Assembly: GCF_016597815.1 (NCBI RefSeq)
Contig: NZ_VCHA01000002.1
Coordinates: 434,001-498,000, forward strand
Source: Marinobacter sp. DY40_1A1
GTDB lineage: Bacteria; Pseudomonadota; Gammaproteobacteria; Pseudomonadales; Oleiphilaceae
Direction of reading: 5' to 3'
DNA: 64,000 nucleotides
Positions 8,644 to 17,254 of the stretch are shown piece after piece. Every line of letters starts with the position of its first letter. The stretch's first letter is position 1. The position numbers were made by a program, and so were the translations under genes. The notes beneath the pieces were generated by a model. It had not been told where the DNA came from and ran no database searches. It saw nothing but the letters and a program-made list of their open reading frames with translations.

Positions 8644-9978
8644 TTAGCTCCTGATTGCCCAGAACTGCATTTCCAGGCCCGGGAAGCTGCCCGCCACGTG
8701 GAAGGCAAAACCACTGGCGTTGTCGAGCATCTGCCAGGCCTGGCTTTGATCGTCCAGCCGGAAGTACACAAATCCTGCGTGATACGGCAGCTGGCGCGGT
8801 GCCACTGGCAGCGCAGACAGCGGAATGCCCGGCAACTGCAGGCTGATGAGATCGCGAATTTTCTCCACGGAGGCCACCTTGCACTGCTGGGTAAACTGCT
8901 TGCGCAGGTCGTCCAGGGGCATATCGGCTTTCACCGCCAGAATGAACTCGGCACCGTTGATTAACTGGCCGTCCTGAACCGGCGCGACCGTCAGGCCGTA
9001 CTGGCGCTGCTGCAACTGAATAGCCAGAGCCCGCGGCTCCAGCACCGTGCTCAGGGATTGCCGCAATACCTGCATCAGCGGTGTAAAGCTGTCTTCGGGA
9101 AGATCGTGATCATAGGGGGGATATTCACGTGGCAGCCGGCTTTCGTCGGTGAATGTCACCAACTCGCCGCAGAGTTCCAAAAGAACTTCGTACAGACGCT
9201 CCGGATGCAGCTGGCGCAAACGAGCCAGGTGCATGAATCTCGGGTGTGCCCGGTTAAGCATCTGCAGCAGCATGAAATCCGCCACATCGGCAACACCGCC
9301 CTGCCCTGGCGCGCCAACACGTTCTGCAATGTTACGCGCACGTTCACGCATCAATCCGGCCATTTCACCGACAAAGCGCTGCAGTTTGGGCGCCGACCGA
9401 ACGCTGAGCATGGTGGGTATAAAATTCGGATCCATCACCAGGCTGCCATCCGGACGTTTTTCCAGAATCCGGCCAATGGCCACGGCCGCATAAGCGCTTC
9501 GGTCATCCCGTTCAAGCATCAGGCGCGGCGCCACTCGGGCCACGTCAATGATGTGGGCGTCGCCGTCGATCGAATGCAAGTCGCGGATCTCTGTGCTCTG
9601 AGCCCGGAAGCGCCCGGCTGCAGGCGCATCTGGCCACTCAACTTCAGCCAGACTATCGTTACCTAACGGCAGAGCCAGGTACACAACCTGATTCGCCACT
9701 GATGCATCGGTGATTTCCAGAGGCTCTGGCATCACATCGTCTTGAGGCAGGTTGAAGCGAGTGCCATCCGGGAACAGGCCGCTGGCACGCACCAGGCCCA
9801 CGCGCCCGAAGCTCAGGTATTCCGCGTTCAGCTCCAGATCGCTGAATCCATACAGGTAGTCAGAAACCGCCAGAGACCGCTCGTTGATCTGGTGTTCCAG
9901 ATACCGCTGCTGCTGCTGAAAGTGCTGGGGTTTGATAAACAGCCCATCACTCCAGACGACTCTATTTGTAACTGCCAT
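8644..9978 (-). CDS. tssK: TssK (VasE), T6SS baseplate protein
   Basis: TssK trimers are the baseplate adaptor that links the TssEFG wedge to the TssL-TssM membrane complex. From ATG 9978 the product has 444 residues, typical of the family. It opens with RVVWSDGLFIKPQHFQQQQRYLE, the conserved TssK start that resembles phage receptor-binding-protein shoulders. This ATG shares bases with the tssJ stop (TGATG), indicating coupled translation. An upstream in-frame start at 10080 lies inside tssJ and would add an unrelated tail. The C-terminal head domain (about 320-444) contains FVYFRLDDQSQAWQ and ends LEMQFWAIRS, as expected. Confidence 0.95.
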   Translation of the reverse strand: MAVTNRVVWSDGLFIKPQHFQQQQRYLEHQINERSLAVSDYLYGFSDLELNAEYLSFGRVGLVRASGLFPDGTRFNLPQDDVMPEPLEITDASVANQVVYLALPLGNDSLAEVEWPDAPAAGRFRAQSTEIRDLHSIDGDAHIIDVARVAPRLMLERDDRSAYAAVAIGRILEKRPDGSLVMDPNFIPTMLSVRSAPKLQRFVGEMAGLMRERARNIAERVGAPGQGGVADVADFMLLQMLNRAHPRFMHLARLRQLHPERLYEVLLELCGELVTFTDESRLPREYPPYDHDLPEDSFTPLMQVLRQSLSTVLEPRALAIQLQQRQYGLTVAPVQDGQLINGAEFILAVKADMPLDDLRKQFTQQCKVASVEKIRDLISLQLPGIPLSALPVAPRQLPYHAGFVYFRLDDQSQAWQMLDNASGFAFHVAGSFPGLEMQFWAIRS

Positions 9979-10517
9979 CAGGTTTCTTCCGACCGCTTGA
10001 GTTTGACTTCCCTGTCCCGCAGATTCACAAGCAAGTGGTAACGGCCACCCACAGGATCCACCCTGACCACCTTCTTCCACTGGGACAGGTTCGGGTAGGC
10101 ATAGAAGGCAATCACGCCGATAAATCGGGTGTCCTTGCTGATCTCAAACGGCTCTATAAACTTGAACTGGCCAGGCAGCAGGGTGTAGTCGCTGTGCTCG
10201 ATGTAGTTCCGGCCCAGGGAGTCTTTCAGGTTGTTCAGGAGCTGGTCGAAATCACCGGCCATCAACAAGGAACTGTCGCGCATTTCAATAATCTGAAAGG
10301 CTATCGGTGTCGGTGCCAGAGACTCATTCGGGTTCACACCCGGCTCGGCTACCATAGTCAGATCTACCCGGCTGGGGAGATCTTCCGGATAACCCACAGG
10401 AATGCTGGGGTCCCAGAGTACTTTCGCGGTTTTGGTTACGGCGTTATAGGGTGTGCTGCATCCTGCAAGCACAAATACTACTGCCATCGTCAGCAACTTC
10501 CATTTGCAGGTTTTCAC
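9978..10517 (-). CDS. tssJ: TssJ (VasD/SciN), T6SS outer-membrane lipoprotein
   Basis: TssJ is the outer-membrane lipoprotein that binds the periplasmic C-terminus of TssM. The 179-residue protein starts with GTG at 10517, eight bases after GGGAG, and the start overlaps the tagH stop (GTGA). A lipoprotein signal ends in VLAGC with the lipidated cysteine at residue 20. Serine follows at +2, consistent with outer-membrane sorting by Lol. The mature part has the transthyretin-like pattern of TssJ (for example FIGVIAFYAYPNLSQWKKVV). The 3' end overlaps tssK in TGATG. The low starting-codon strength may tune its level relative to TssK; that is speculation. Confidence 0.92.
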   Translation of the reverse strand: MKTCKWKLLTMAVVFVLAGCSTPYNAVTKTAKVLWDPSIPVGYPEDLPSRVDLTMVAEPGVNPNESLAPTPIAFQIIEMRDSSLLMAGDFDQLLNNLKDSLGRNYIEHSDYTLLPGQFKFIEPFEISKDTRFIGVIAFYAYPNLSQWKKVVRVDPVGGRYHLLVNLRDREVKLKRSEET

Positions 10518-11863
10518 ACCAGGTTCTCCCTTTGTAGTTGACGCAAATGCTGGTCGTAAGCCTGATCGAACACTTCCTGAAACAGGCGCTCAAAACCCTG
10601 CTGACGACTCGATTTCAATTCTTTGTAGTAGTGCTGGTACATATCCCAGGCCCAGCGGCCTTCATCCTCATTCTTCTGCAAGCCACGGCGATAGCCATGG
10701 AAGCGGCGCAGCAGAGCTTCTGGTGAAAACGCATGAAGAATGGCTTCCAGCGCTTCACTGATTGCCGCGCCAGTTGCCTGCTGATGGTGATTCAGGCTTT
10801 GCAGGCTTTCCTGTACGGCGGCAGGTGCCGACAAGTGCACCGGGCTGCGCTGGCTGGCAAACAGGGTTTGCACGGTTTCTTCGTAGTCCCCGCCAAGGCG
10901 CAAAGGATTATCTTCGATGGGCTGCAACCGTGTGCGCAGGGCCTGATGCCGGCTGTCTTCGCCCTGGTGCAGAGCCAGCAAACCATCAATTGTGGCTTTC
11001 AGGGTCTGCCCGGCTTCTTCGAGGAACAACTGCATGCCATCACTGTCAGCAAAGTCGAGCCCCGCTTCCATGCCCTGCATCAAAGGGGTGGCACTGATAT
11101 GTTTGCGGCTTTGATCGCTGTGCGGCTGGCTTCTCTCACCTGAACCTTCGCCCAATGCGCCGTTATGGGTTTCTGACATCCTGTCTCTCTCTCCTCTCCT
11201 TACCGGAAGGCCCATCGCCACATCGCGATTTTCCCGGTATTCATCCGTTACGTCGGTTTCCGTGGCAAACCAGGCGCGCTCGCTTGCCATCAGTGTGCGC
11301 TCTTCCTGATCTACACGAACTGGCTCATCCTGCCAGTGCAGCATGGGATCAGCGCTCGGGGTTTCAGCGGCAGCCGACGCCAGCCCTTCCAGCGGCTCAG
11401 CTACCTGCATATCGCTATCACGCGCAGCTCCGCGTACCAGTTCACCTTCGGCCATATCCACCAATCGCCGGTCTTCTGCCGCTTCGCGGAGTTCCAGCTC
11501 CTGTTCAGTGGACGAACCCGCCTGCGCTGCTATTAACTCTGCCCGTATGCGGTAGCGACCAATACTGACAGTATCGCCCTGGTTCAACCGGGCCCGACGG
11601 CCGCGCCCAACAGGCTGGGTTGCGCTGTTAATATAGGTGCGACCGCTGCGATCAATCAGGCAATAACCTCCGTCAAGAAGGCGGATTTCTGCATGGCCAG
11701 CAACAGCGCCGGTGCGGTGCGCCGACAATTGCCAGGTGTCACTTTCGGCGGTGCCGATGGAACCACCCCGGGGCCCAAAGCTGTGTTCAATGCCGGCGCC
11801 ACTGCGTGTTGTGCCGGGGTTGGTGACCGTCAACTTCAGTCTGGTTACCTGCCGCTCTTCCAT
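10514..11863 (-). CDS. tagH: TagH, FHA-domain T6SS protein with a degenerate FHA motif
   Basis: TagH/Fha proteins are T6SS scaffold or post-translational control proteins. I choose ATG 11863 (449 residues) because AAGGA lies eight bases upstream; an ATG at 11881 has no visible site. An N-terminal FHA-like beta domain (about residues 10-105) is followed by an acidic, low-complexity linker and a C-terminal TagH helical domain (about 240-449, ending near RRFHGYRRGL and MYQHYYKEL). In the FHA region the usual Gly-Arg reads GT (SIGTAESD) and the Ser-x-x-His reads VAGH. The residues that normally hold phosphothreonine therefore seem to be missing. It sits at the place of VCA0112. Confidence 0.88.
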   Translation of the reverse strand: MEERQVTRLKLTVTNPGTTRSGAGIEHSFGPRGGSIGTAESDTWQLSAHRTGAVAGHAEIRLLDGGYCLIDRSGRTYINSATQPVGRGRRARLNQGDTVSIGRYRIRAELIAAQAGSSTEQELELREAAEDRRLVDMAEGELVRGAARDSDMQVAEPLEGLASAAAETPSADPMLHWQDEPVRVDQEERTLMASERAWFATETDVTDEYRENRDVAMGLPVRRGERDRMSETHNGALGEGSGERSQPHSDQSRKHISATPLMQGMEAGLDFADSDGMQLFLEEAGQTLKATIDGLLALHQGEDSRHQALRTRLQPIEDNPLRLGGDYEETVQTLFASQRSPVHLSAPAAVQESLQSLNHHQQATGAAISEALEAILHAFSPEALLRRFHGYRRGLQKNEDEGRWAWDMYQHYYKELKSSRQQGFERLFQEVFDQAYDQHLRQLQRENLV

Positions 11864-11882
11864 GATTGCATTCCTTTTCATA

Positions 11883-12899
11883 TTAACGGCGTATCTGAAT
11901 CCGAACCGCTGGCCAGCGCCGGGATTTCTCTGGCGTTACAAAAGAATTCCAGCCCAACCGTATGTCCTGCCCCATCTGCATCGGGCGAATATCCTGCCCG
12001 CGCATCTGCAATTCCAGGTCGTAAGCCAACTGCTCTCGGGTCGCGAATTCCACCAGCTTCACCAGTCTTTGGTGATCCTGTCCGTTGGGTAGAAAGTCTG
12101 CAAAACGCTGACGGCTGAGGTTGCGTATCCTCAGAATAAACTTGCCGCTGCGATCACGGATCTGCGAGCCGACCAAGGTGTCGTTCCCCAGCGTAGCGTT
12201 GCACTGGCCCAAGCGCGTTTGCTGGTCCTCACCAATGGCGACCTTGCGTAACACCCACTGCTCAATGCTCACATCGTCGAGATCAAAGCAATGAGCCACA
12301 ATGCCACTGACCACTTCCGGCGAACGGCTGCGGCCTGCCATCAAGCCGGAATAGGCCAGCATTTTTGACCAGTTAACCGGTGTGGCTTCTCTCAATCGGC
12401 TATCGCCAAGGCCGATAAGGGCGTAGATCAGATTGGAAAAGCCATCCGATGCGCCGGGGCGAAAACGCACGTAGTAACGGTATTTGCGCCAGGACCGGTG
12501 AAACAGGGTAACCAGCCGGTGATTGAAAAAATCCAGAAAATGCCGGCGAATACCCAGATCCTGACCCGCTTCCCAGGCGAGATCCTCAAGGTAATAACCC
12601 GGCAGCGGCGACTGTGAACCGTGCAGGCCCAGAAAACTCACTTCCATCTGGTAGGGGCCGTGCTCATGCTCCGGCGACAAAGCGGAAACCACATCGCTAC
12701 CGGGAAACCCGAGGCCCGCCGAGGCGGAAAACCGGATACGCTCCTGCTGCGGTTGCTCGTCGCGACCGCCTTCCAGATCGTCACCGTGGTGCCGGTGAAT
12801 CAGATCCACCAGCTGAAAAAAACTGTACCGCCGCGCATTACCCAGAACGGGCTGCAGGCCGGCTACATCAGCGGTTGCTGACCTTGCTGTAACGTCCAT
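11883..12899 (-). CDS. tssG: TssG (ImpH/VasB), T6SS baseplate wedge protein
   Basis: TssG and TssF form the baseplate wedge with TssE around the VgrG hub. The product has 338 residues with typical TssG features: YSFFQLVDLIHR near residue 25, GLHGSQSPLPGYYLEDL near 92, and a DFFNHRLVTLFHRSWRKYRY block near 123 that is a hallmark of the family. ATG 12899 lies 37 bases inside the end of tssF, so the two are probably co-translated. The stop (11883-11885) is 19 bases upstream of the chosen tagH start. Length equals other TssG proteins and there is no sign of disruption. Confidence 0.94.
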   Translation of the reverse strand: MDVTARSATADVAGLQPVLGNARRYSFFQLVDLIHRHHGDDLEGGRDEQPQQERIRFSASAGLGFPGSDVVSALSPEHEHGPYQMEVSFLGLHGSQSPLPGYYLEDLAWEAGQDLGIRRHFLDFFNHRLVTLFHRSWRKYRYYVRFRPGASDGFSNLIYALIGLGDSRLREATPVNWSKMLAYSGLMAGRSRSPEVVSGIVAHCFDLDDVSIEQWVLRKVAIGEDQQTRLGQCNATLGNDTLVGSQIRDRSGKFILRIRNLSRQRFADFLPNGQDHQRLVKLVEFATREQLAYDLELQMRGQDIRPMQMGQDIRLGWNSFVTPEKSRRWPAVRIQIRR

Positions 12900-14635
12900 G
12901 TATACCGTTCCTGATTATCTGTATTCACCACTTCCAGTTGGTGAAATGCGTTGATACTGGCATAAAGCGCAAAGAACTGGCTGAGTACGGTGCCGAACAG
13001 GTACAAATCGCCTTCCGAGGCAAAGGCCTGTTGATCCAGCTTCATCACCGAACGAATTCCCCGTACCGGCAGCCCGCGGATCATCTTGTCCACCGGATTG
13101 GTTTCAATGGCACTGATACCCGCAAGCCGCTTCTGGGACACCCGCTCCGCCTGGCGATCCACCAGTGCGCGGAAATCATACACACGCAATACGGTGCGCA
13201 AGGCATCCACATCCAGCATGGAGAGATAGTTCAGCGACAGATTGGAGATCAGTGTCCACAACAGGCTGCCATCCAGAGTCGGCCTCAAGGTAGCGGTGGG
13301 ACGGGTGATATTGCTGAAGGACGCAAACGCCGGCGTGGTTTCGGTAGCCATGCAAACTTCCCCGACCGCCAGCTGTTGCGGCAGTTGCCGGTTGGTGCAG
13401 GTCAGCGTCAGGGAAATAGCTTCCTGGCGATCCATACACTCGGATTCATCGCCGCGAACAAACGACATATAGTGATCAAAGCCATCACCGCGCACGCTAT
13501 CCCTGGCTCGAACCCGGTAATACAGGGCTGTGCGGCCACGATCCCGCTCAACTTCGTGCTGAAAGCTTTCGAAAGCCGTATACAGCCGGCGCTCGCCCCG
13601 CCCCGAACGGCCTTCCAGCCAGCCTTCAACCTGTTCAATGCTGAACACTTCAAAATGATCCGGCGACCGGCTCGAGGCCAGAATCCGGTACTCGGTCTGA
13701 CGCCCGTTCAGATCCACCGGCTCACCCTCATGGGCAAACAGATTCACCGCCGGCGTGCAGTAAAGCTGCATATTCTCCGCCCGAACCCGGGCATCCGGTG
13801 GCAAAATCCGGCTGAAATGAAAACGCAGACTGATTTCATCCGCCTGAACCGCCGGCAAGCGGTTCTTCAGGCCGGTAATGTCCACAAACCGGAACGCCTC
13901 CGGAAAACTCAGGTATTCCTGCAGAATCCGATAGCCGGAATAGGCGTTCTTTGGATAAGGCAAAAGCGCCTCATCACTGGCGAAACCGACAGGTTTCAAC
14001 AAAGAAGTCGGCAGGCTGTAAACCGACTCGCCAACCACCAGTTCCATGCGGCTGAGATAATGGTTCAGCCACAAATATAGCGTTTCAGCCGTGTGATTAT
14101 CCCCGCCCAGATAGAAGCGCAGACTATCAAGATCCAGGGCGCTTAGCGGTTGATCGGTATGCAGCGCCAAGTCTACTGTCATCGACGACACTTCCCGGGA
14201 ATGCTCGGCGTGAGCATCGGCGACACTGATTGGGAAAACGTCCACAACACGACAGGTACGAAACCGGCACTGAGTCTGACGCGTGGAGTCTCCCAAAGGG
14301 CGGCTCTTGATTTCCGTGTGCCGCTCAACCCTTTGTCGCTCACTGATGGAATGCAACTGCGGATCAAACCGCATAATGGTGCAGCTCGGAACCGGACGAA
14401 GATAGTTCGGCCAAAGCATGTTCAGCAATGAATGGGTCAGCTCTGGAAATTCATCTTCCACTTTCTCCCGAAGTTTCCCGGTCAGAAACGCAAAGCCTTC
14501 CAACAAGCGCTCAACATCAGGATCGGTGCTTTGCTCAGAAAGAAATCGGGTAAGCTGCGGGTGAGCCTCAGCAAACTCCCGCCCCTGCAATCGCAGAAAG
14601 CTCAATTCGTCCCTGTAAAATCGGTTTAACTTCAT
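12863..14635 (-). CDS. tssF: TssF (ImpG/VasA), T6SS baseplate wedge protein
   Basis: TssF is the larger wedge subunit of the T6SS baseplate, related to phage T4 gp6. It has 590 residues and starts MKLNRFYRDELSFLRLQGREFAEAHPQL, the strongly conserved TssF opening. The motif DPDVERLLEGFAFLTGKLREKVEDEFPELT follows. The C-terminal region has RGIRSVMKLDQQAF and ends with FHQLEVVNT, again typical. ATG 14635 has AAGGA about twelve bases upstream. Unlike most neighbours it is separated from the gene before it (tssE) by 145 bases that contain an inverted repeat. Its 3' end overlaps tssG by 37 bases. Confidence 0.95.
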   Translation of the reverse strand: MKLNRFYRDELSFLRLQGREFAEAHPQLTRFLSEQSTDPDVERLLEGFAFLTGKLREKVEDEFPELTHSLLNMLWPNYLRPVPSCTIMRFDPQLHSISERQRVERHTEIKSRPLGDSTRQTQCRFRTCRVVDVFPISVADAHAEHSREVSSMTVDLALHTDQPLSALDLDSLRFYLGGDNHTAETLYLWLNHYLSRMELVVGESVYSLPTSLLKPVGFASDEALLPYPKNAYSGYRILQEYLSFPEAFRFVDITGLKNRLPAVQADEISLRFHFSRILPPDARVRAENMQLYCTPAVNLFAHEGEPVDLNGRQTEYRILASSRSPDHFEVFSIEQVEGWLEGRSGRGERRLYTAFESFQHEVERDRGRTALYYRVRARDSVRGDGFDHYMSFVRGDESECMDRQEAISLTLTCTNRQLPQQLAVGEVCMATETTPAFASFSNITRPTATLRPTLDGSLLWTLISNLSLNYLSMLDVDALRTVLRVYDFRALVDRQAERVSQKRLAGISAIETNPVDKMIRGLPVRGIRSVMKLDQQAFASEGDLYLFGTVLSQFFALYASINAFHQLEVVNTDNQERYTWTLQQGQQPLM

Positions 14636-14675
14636 ACAACTACCGCTTCCTTGGGAGTATGATCCGGTCGGTATA

Positions 14676-14734
14676 CTTTTCTTCCGGGAAAAAACAACTC
14701 GCTGCGCTCAGACATTTTTTTCCCTGCAGAAAAG
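14676..14734. repeat. Imperfect inverted repeat between tssE and tssF
   Basis: Arms at 14676-14694 and 14716-14734 match at 16 of 19 positions when one is reverse-complemented, with a 21-base loop. Each arm carries a run of six A or T next to the loop. It is one of the few long non-coding gaps in the operon. In RNA it would form a stem with an A/U-rich loop-proximal part, possibly a processing or stability site that separates tssBCE from tssFG. There is no T-run after the stem on the minus strand, so a classical terminator is unlikely. Confidence 0.45.
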
Positions 14735-14780
14735 CATCCCCACCGGCTCCTGCCATCCTTGGTGTTTGCTGATCGTTTCG

Positions 14781-15209
14781 TTACGTCACTCGGTAGTAAC
14801 GTTTGTCATCCAGTAATAGATCTATCGTCGTTTTGTCGTCTTTTGCGCCTACGTTCAGGTATACCGTTACCTGAAACCGTAACTGCAAAGGGTCTGGCCC
14901 CTGGGGTAAAGCAACCACATCAACCCGCTTTACTCTCGGTTCGTACTTCTCAATGCACTGCCGAATTGCGCTGCGGATCTGGATACTCAGATCGTGGGTA
15001 CCCAGAGTCGCATCGTTGAAGTCCAGCAGTCCCAGTTCCGGCGCACAGGCGCTATTGCCGGGATGTGCATTGAGCAGTCGAACCAGGTGGCGTTTTATTG
15101 AAGCCACCATATGGGTGACTTCCCCCATGCTTTGCCCTTCCGGAGAACCAGCCTGCTCCAATCGTTCGAACAGGCTGCCTCCCATGGGTTGTGCATCACT
15201 ACTGAACAC
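14781..15209 (-). CDS. tssE: TssE (gp25-like), T6SS baseplate protein
   Basis: TssE is the gp25-like baseplate component that starts sheath assembly. The 142-residue product starts at GTG 15209, seven bases after AAGGA, and this site overlaps the end of tssC (stop at 15213-15215). The gp25 core runs from about 30 to 135. It includes the charged helix VASIKRHLVRLLNAHPG, the segment LGLLDFNDATLGT and the conserved YEPRVKRVDV. The family is lysozyme-like in fold but not enzymatic. It lies directly between tssC and tssF as in VCA0109. Confidence 0.93.
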   Translation of the reverse strand: MFSSDAQPMGGSLFERLEQAGSPEGQSMGEVTHMVASIKRHLVRLLNAHPGNSACAPELGLLDFNDATLGTHDLSIQIRSAIRQCIEKYEPRVKRVDVVALPQGPDPLQLRFQVTVYLNVGAKDDKTTIDLLLDDKRYYRVT

Positions 15210-15212
15210 GGA

Positions 15213-16694
15213 TTAATCCTTGTCCAGGCGGCCTACCAGCGACAGCTCGAAGTTGGCACCCATGTATTTGAAGTGCGGACGCACAGCCAGAGACACCTGG
15301 TACCAGCCTGGATCGCCTTCTACATCGGAAACCGTTACCTGAGCTGCGCGCAATGGGCGGCGGCTGCGTACTTCGGCCGGTGGGTTTTCCTGATCGGCCA
15401 CGTACTGGCGAATCCAGGTGTTCAGTTCGCGCTCAAGATCCTGACGCTCCTTCCAGGAACCGATCTGTTCGCGCTGCAGCACCTTGATGTAATGAGCCAG
15501 GCGGTTAACGATCATCATGTACGGCAACTGGGTACCCAACTTGTAGTTGGTTTCCGCTTCCTTGCCTTCCTTGGTGTTCGGGAACTGCTTGGGCTTTTGT
15601 ACGGAGTTGGCTGAGAAGAAGGCCGCGTTATCGCTACCCTTACGCATGGTGAGGGAGATAAAGCCTTCATCCGCCATTTCGTATTCACGTCGATCGGTGA
15701 TCAGCACTTCTGTAGGAATCTTGGCTTCCAGCTGGCCGAAGGATTCGAACAGGTGAACCGGCAGATCTTCCACAGCACCGCCGCTTTGCGGACCGATGAT
15801 GTTCGGGCACCAGCGGTATTTGGCAAAGCTCTCGGTCAATCGCGTAGCCAGCAGGTAGGCGGTGTTGCCCCACAGGTAATGCTCGTGATCGCCGGAGACG
15901 TCTTCCTTGTAGTTGAAGCTGCGCACCGGGTTTTCACTGGGGTCGTAAGGCACCCGCAGCAGAAAACGTGGGGATGTCAGGCCCAGATAGCGGGCGTCTT
16001 CGGATTCACGCAGGGAGCGCCACTTGGCGTATTTCGGGCCTTCGAAAACGGCTTTCAATTCCTTGATTGCCGGCAGTTCCTGGTAGCTGTCTACGCCAAA
16101 GAATGACGGCGCAACCGAGGACAGGAAAGGCGCGTGAGCCATAGCACCAACAGACGATACATACTGCAGCAGCTTCATATCCGGTGTAGACGGTGTGAAC
16201 GCATAATTACCAACAACTGCACCTACGGGCTCGCCGCCGAACTGGCCATATTCCGTGGAATAAATGTGCTTGTAGAAGCCGGTCTGGGTGACATCGGGAG
16301 CGAACTCGAAGTCTTCGAGAAGTTCGGTTTTCGTGGCGTGCAAAATATCCACTTTGATATTTTCGCGGAAGTCAGTGCGATCAACCATCAGTTTGAGGCC
16401 ACGCCAGGAGGATTCCAGTTCCTGCAGCTTGGGCGCATGCAGAATTTCATCCATCTGGGCGCTGATCTTGCGATCCAGTTCGACCACCATCTGGTCAACC
16501 AGTGCCTTGTTGACCGGCTGGCCTTTCTCTTCGCTTTTCAGCAGGTTGGCAATAAACGTTGCAACGCCTTTGCGGGCGACATCGTAGCCCTCGTCAGCTG
16601 GCGCCATGCGACTGTTGGCCATGACCTGGTCGAGCAAGGAGCCTTCCATTACAGATTCAGAGGCAGCGGATTGCTGCGCAGCAGTATCAGACAT
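15213..16694 (-). CDS. tssC: TssC (VipB), large T6SS sheath subunit
   Basis: TssC forms the contractile sheath with TssB. The protein has 493 residues with the standard landmarks: LESSWRGLKLMVDRTDF near residue 92, EYGQFGGEPVGAVVGNYAF near 148, RFLLRVPYDPSENPV near 244, and the C-terminal block LRAAQVTVSDVEGDPGWYQ followed by VRPHFKYMGANFELSLVGRLDK. ATG 16694 is preceded by AAGGG. An Asn/Ser/Ala-rich N-terminal tail (about 1-25) is the part that ClpV grips in other species. The gene lies 65 bases after tssB and three bases before the tssE start. Confidence 0.96.
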   Translation of the reverse strand: MSDTAAQQSAASESVMEGSLLDQVMANSRMAPADEGYDVARKGVATFIANLLKSEEKGQPVNKALVDQMVVELDRKISAQMDEILHAPKLQELESSWRGLKLMVDRTDFRENIKVDILHATKTELLEDFEFAPDVTQTGFYKHIYSTEYGQFGGEPVGAVVGNYAFTPSTPDMKLLQYVSSVGAMAHAPFLSSVAPSFFGVDSYQELPAIKELKAVFEGPKYAKWRSLRESEDARYLGLTSPRFLLRVPYDPSENPVRSFNYKEDVSGDHEHYLWGNTAYLLATRLTESFAKYRWCPNIIGPQSGGAVEDLPVHLFESFGQLEAKIPTEVLITDRREYEMADEGFISLTMRKGSDNAAFFSANSVQKPKQFPNTKEGKEAETNYKLGTQLPYMMIVNRLAHYIKVLQREQIGSWKERQDLERELNTWIRQYVADQENPPAEVRSRRPLRAAQVTVSDVEGDPGWYQVSLAVRPHFKYMGANFELSLVGRLDKD

Positions 16695-16759
16695 ACCACA
16701 TCCCTTCAGTACGTGATTGATATTTGGTGTTGTGTACCGCGTGAAGGCGGCAGCAATGA

Positions 16760-17254
16760 TTACTCGCCTTCTGTAGCCAGTTCCAGCTCAGACAAGAGGG
16801 TTTCACGGGCTTCGTCGTTATCCAGCAACTCCTGCAGCTTGGAACGGAACGAAGGCACGTTACCCAGAGGGCCTTTCAAAGCGACAAGTGCTTCCCGCAA
16901 CTCGATCAGCTTCTTCAGCTCAGGAACCTGACGGGCAATGCTGTCGGGCGAGAAGTCATCCAGGGACTGGAATTCGAGCTTGACCGGCAGTTCGTCGGCC
17001 TGCTCTTCCAGCTGGTTGGATACAGTAGTAGATAACGTAAGGCCGGCTTCCTTCATGACAGAACGGAAGTTGTTCTTGTCGACGGAAATGGCTTTGCGTT
17101 CTTCGATGGGGGTTTCTTCGGCGTGTCCTTTAAAATCACCAACGACGAACATCTTCAGCGGCAGTTCGGTTTCAGCCTGCTGATCTCCGGTGGCGGGGAC
17201 ATATTTGATATTGATGCGCTCTTTCGGCGCGACAGAACCGTCTTTGGACGACAT
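16760..17254 (-). CDS. tssB: TssB (VipA), small T6SS sheath subunit
   Basis: TssB pairs with TssC to make the sheath protomer. I choose ATG 17254 (164 residues, MSSKDGSVAPKERINIKYVPA) because GGGAG lies six bases upstream; an in-frame start at 17272 is weaker. The product has the family motif ELPLKMFVVGDFKG near residue 33, RKAISVDKNNFRSVMKE near 55 and a helical C-terminus that interlocks with TssC. It is the first gene of the operon on the minus strand. The 305-base non-coding region upstream, shared with the divergent acyl-CoA-binding protein gene, should hold the T6SS promoter. Confidence 0.95.
   Translation of the reverse strand: MSSKDGSVAPKERINIKYVPATGDQQAETELPLKMFVVGDFKGHAEETPIEERKAISVDKNNFRSVMKEAGLTLSTTVSNQLEEQADELPVKLEFQSLDDFSPDSIARQVPELKKLIELREALVALKGPLGNVPSFRSKLQELLDNDEARETLLSELELATEGE

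Noticed and set aside
12938..14080. Plus-strand open frame of 380 codons inside tssF
   Set aside because: Antisense shadow of a conserved baseplate gene, with no start signal and no domain.
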